Of a stretch of DNA of 64,000 bases, positions 63,511-64,000 are shown piece by piece. Source of the stretch: Gelidibacter japonicus. Its GTDB lineage: Bacteria; Bacteroidota; Bacteroidia; Flavobacteriales; Flavobacteriaceae. Under the pieces are notes generated by a model. That model was not told where the DNA came from and did no database searches. It saw only the letters and a program-made list of their open reading frames with translations. The stretch is from NCBI RefSeq assembly GCF_010725055.1, contig NZ_BJKB01000001.1:372001-436000 (forward strand), in the 5' to 3' direction. Numbering within the stretch: the first letter of the stretch is position 1; every line of letters begins with the position of its first letter. The translations under genes and the position numbers were made by a program.

Positions 63511-64000
63511 ATGCAAAACATAGACAGCTACGTAGAAAAAAACAAAGATCGATTTATAAATGAACTGATTGAACTTCTCAAAATCCCATCCGTTAGTGCA
63601 GATTCTGCATTTAAAAAGGACGTTTTAAGAACCGCCGACGAAGTCAAGAAAAGTCTCGAAAAAGCGGGCTGTGATCATGTTGAAATTTGTGAAACTGAAG
63701 GCTATCCTATTGTTTATGGCGAAAAAATAATCGATAAAAATTTACCAACGGTCTTAGTTTATGGACATTACGATGTGCAACCTGCCGACCCGATCGAGTT
63801 ATGGACCTCACCTCCTTTTGAGCCGGTGATTAAAAAAACAGAACTACATCCAGAAGGTGCTATTTATGCAAGAGGTGCCTGCGATGACAAAGGCCAAATG
63901 TATATGCACGTCAAAGCGATGGAGTTTATGACTTCAACCAATCAATTGCCCTGCAATGTCAAATTTATGATTGAAGGCGAAGAGGAAGTAGGAAGTGTCA
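63511..64000 (+). CDS. M20-family metallopeptidase (dipeptidase), N-terminal part
   Basis: First 163 codons of a gene that runs off the window. No signal peptide. Metal-site motifs of the M20 family are present: VLVYGHYDVQPADP (His and Asp), YARGACDDKGQMYMH (the bridging Asp with DDKG) and MIEGEEEVGS (catalytic Glu pair). Members cleave dipeptides or deacetylate amino acids with two zinc or cobalt ions. Start ATG at 63511 follows an A/T-rich leader; it is divergent from the tRNA-Leu transcript. Confidence 0.9.
   Translation, partial: MQNIDSYVEKNKDRFINELIELLKIPSVSADSAFKKDVLRTADEVKKSLEKAGCDHVEICETEGYPIVYGEKIIDKNLPTVLVYGHYDVQPADPIELWTSPPFEPVIKKTELHPEGAIYARGACDDKGQMYMHVKAMEFMTSTNQLPCNVKFMIEGEEEVGSV

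Overview
The window reads as the chromosome of a low-GC member of the Bacteroidota, most likely a marine or animal-associated Flavobacteriaceae. The reasons are two SusC/SusD pairs, many secreted glycosidases with lipoprotein or Sec signals, almost no strong Shine-Dalgarno sequences, a LytS/LytTR-type two-component pair, a cbb3-like oxidase, and a tRNA without an encoded CCA. About 50 kb of it is one very large glycan-degradation region, nearly all transcribed leftward (minus strand).

Region A (1-24.4 kb, minus strand) holds the machinery for N-glycans: a GH2 beta-galactosidase (cut by the window edge), a PNGase F-family amidase, four GH92 alpha-mannosidases (two of them in this block overlap by ATGA), two GH29 fucosidases, a GH20 hexosaminidase, a Tat-type aspartylglucosaminidase, a putative TIM-barrel hydrolase of unknown target, a GH18 enzyme, a CBM9-like protein, a cytoplasmic GH130 phosphorylase and an SSS-family sodium symporter. 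Read together, they strip fucose, galactose, GlcNAc and mannose, cut the chitobiose core or the Asn-GlcNAc bond, import a small product (inferred to be Man-beta-1,4-GlcNAc) and phosphorolyse it in the cytoplasm.

Region B (24.6-31.9 kb) holds a LytS-type histidine kinase and a LytTR response regulator on the plus strand, facing a SusD/SusC pair on the minus strand. Region C (32.3-51.1 kb) is a sialic-acid and terminal-sugar module: GH20, GH27, a two-domain sialate O-acetylesterase, LrgB/LrgA, two GH33 sialidases, a creatininase-family amidohydrolase, an N-acylglucosamine 2-epimerase, a divergent FadR/GntR-type regulator, a YhcH/NanQ anomerase, an N-acetylneuraminate lyase and a second SusD/SusC pair. 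A near-identical palindrome lies in front of the regulator/epimerase pair and in front of the second susC, which points to one GntR-controlled regulon. No obvious inner-membrane sialic acid transporter is present.

Region D (51.6-58.6 kb) holds small stress-related genes (SDR, AhpD-like proteins, OsmC, cupins, a 2Fe-2S ferredoxin, GNAT) and a patch of decaying genes: an exported protein whose second codon is a stop, an ArsR-type regulator without its DNA-binding half, and the tail of a type ISP restriction enzyme. Region E (58.9-62.4 kb) is a four-gene cbb3-like oxidase operon. Region F (63.1-64 kb) has a tRNA-Leu(UAG), a damaged tandem copy of it carrying a palindromic element in its T arm, and the start of an M20 dipeptidase.

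Intergenic spaces carry several dispersed repeat families: hairpins built on 'gacctgtcaggtt' and 'tcccgatagctatcggga', heptamer tandem repeats of the 'ttcttgg' type, and a mosaic tandem array at 45.9-46.2 kb. All functional assignments are from reading the sequence by eye; no database search was run.
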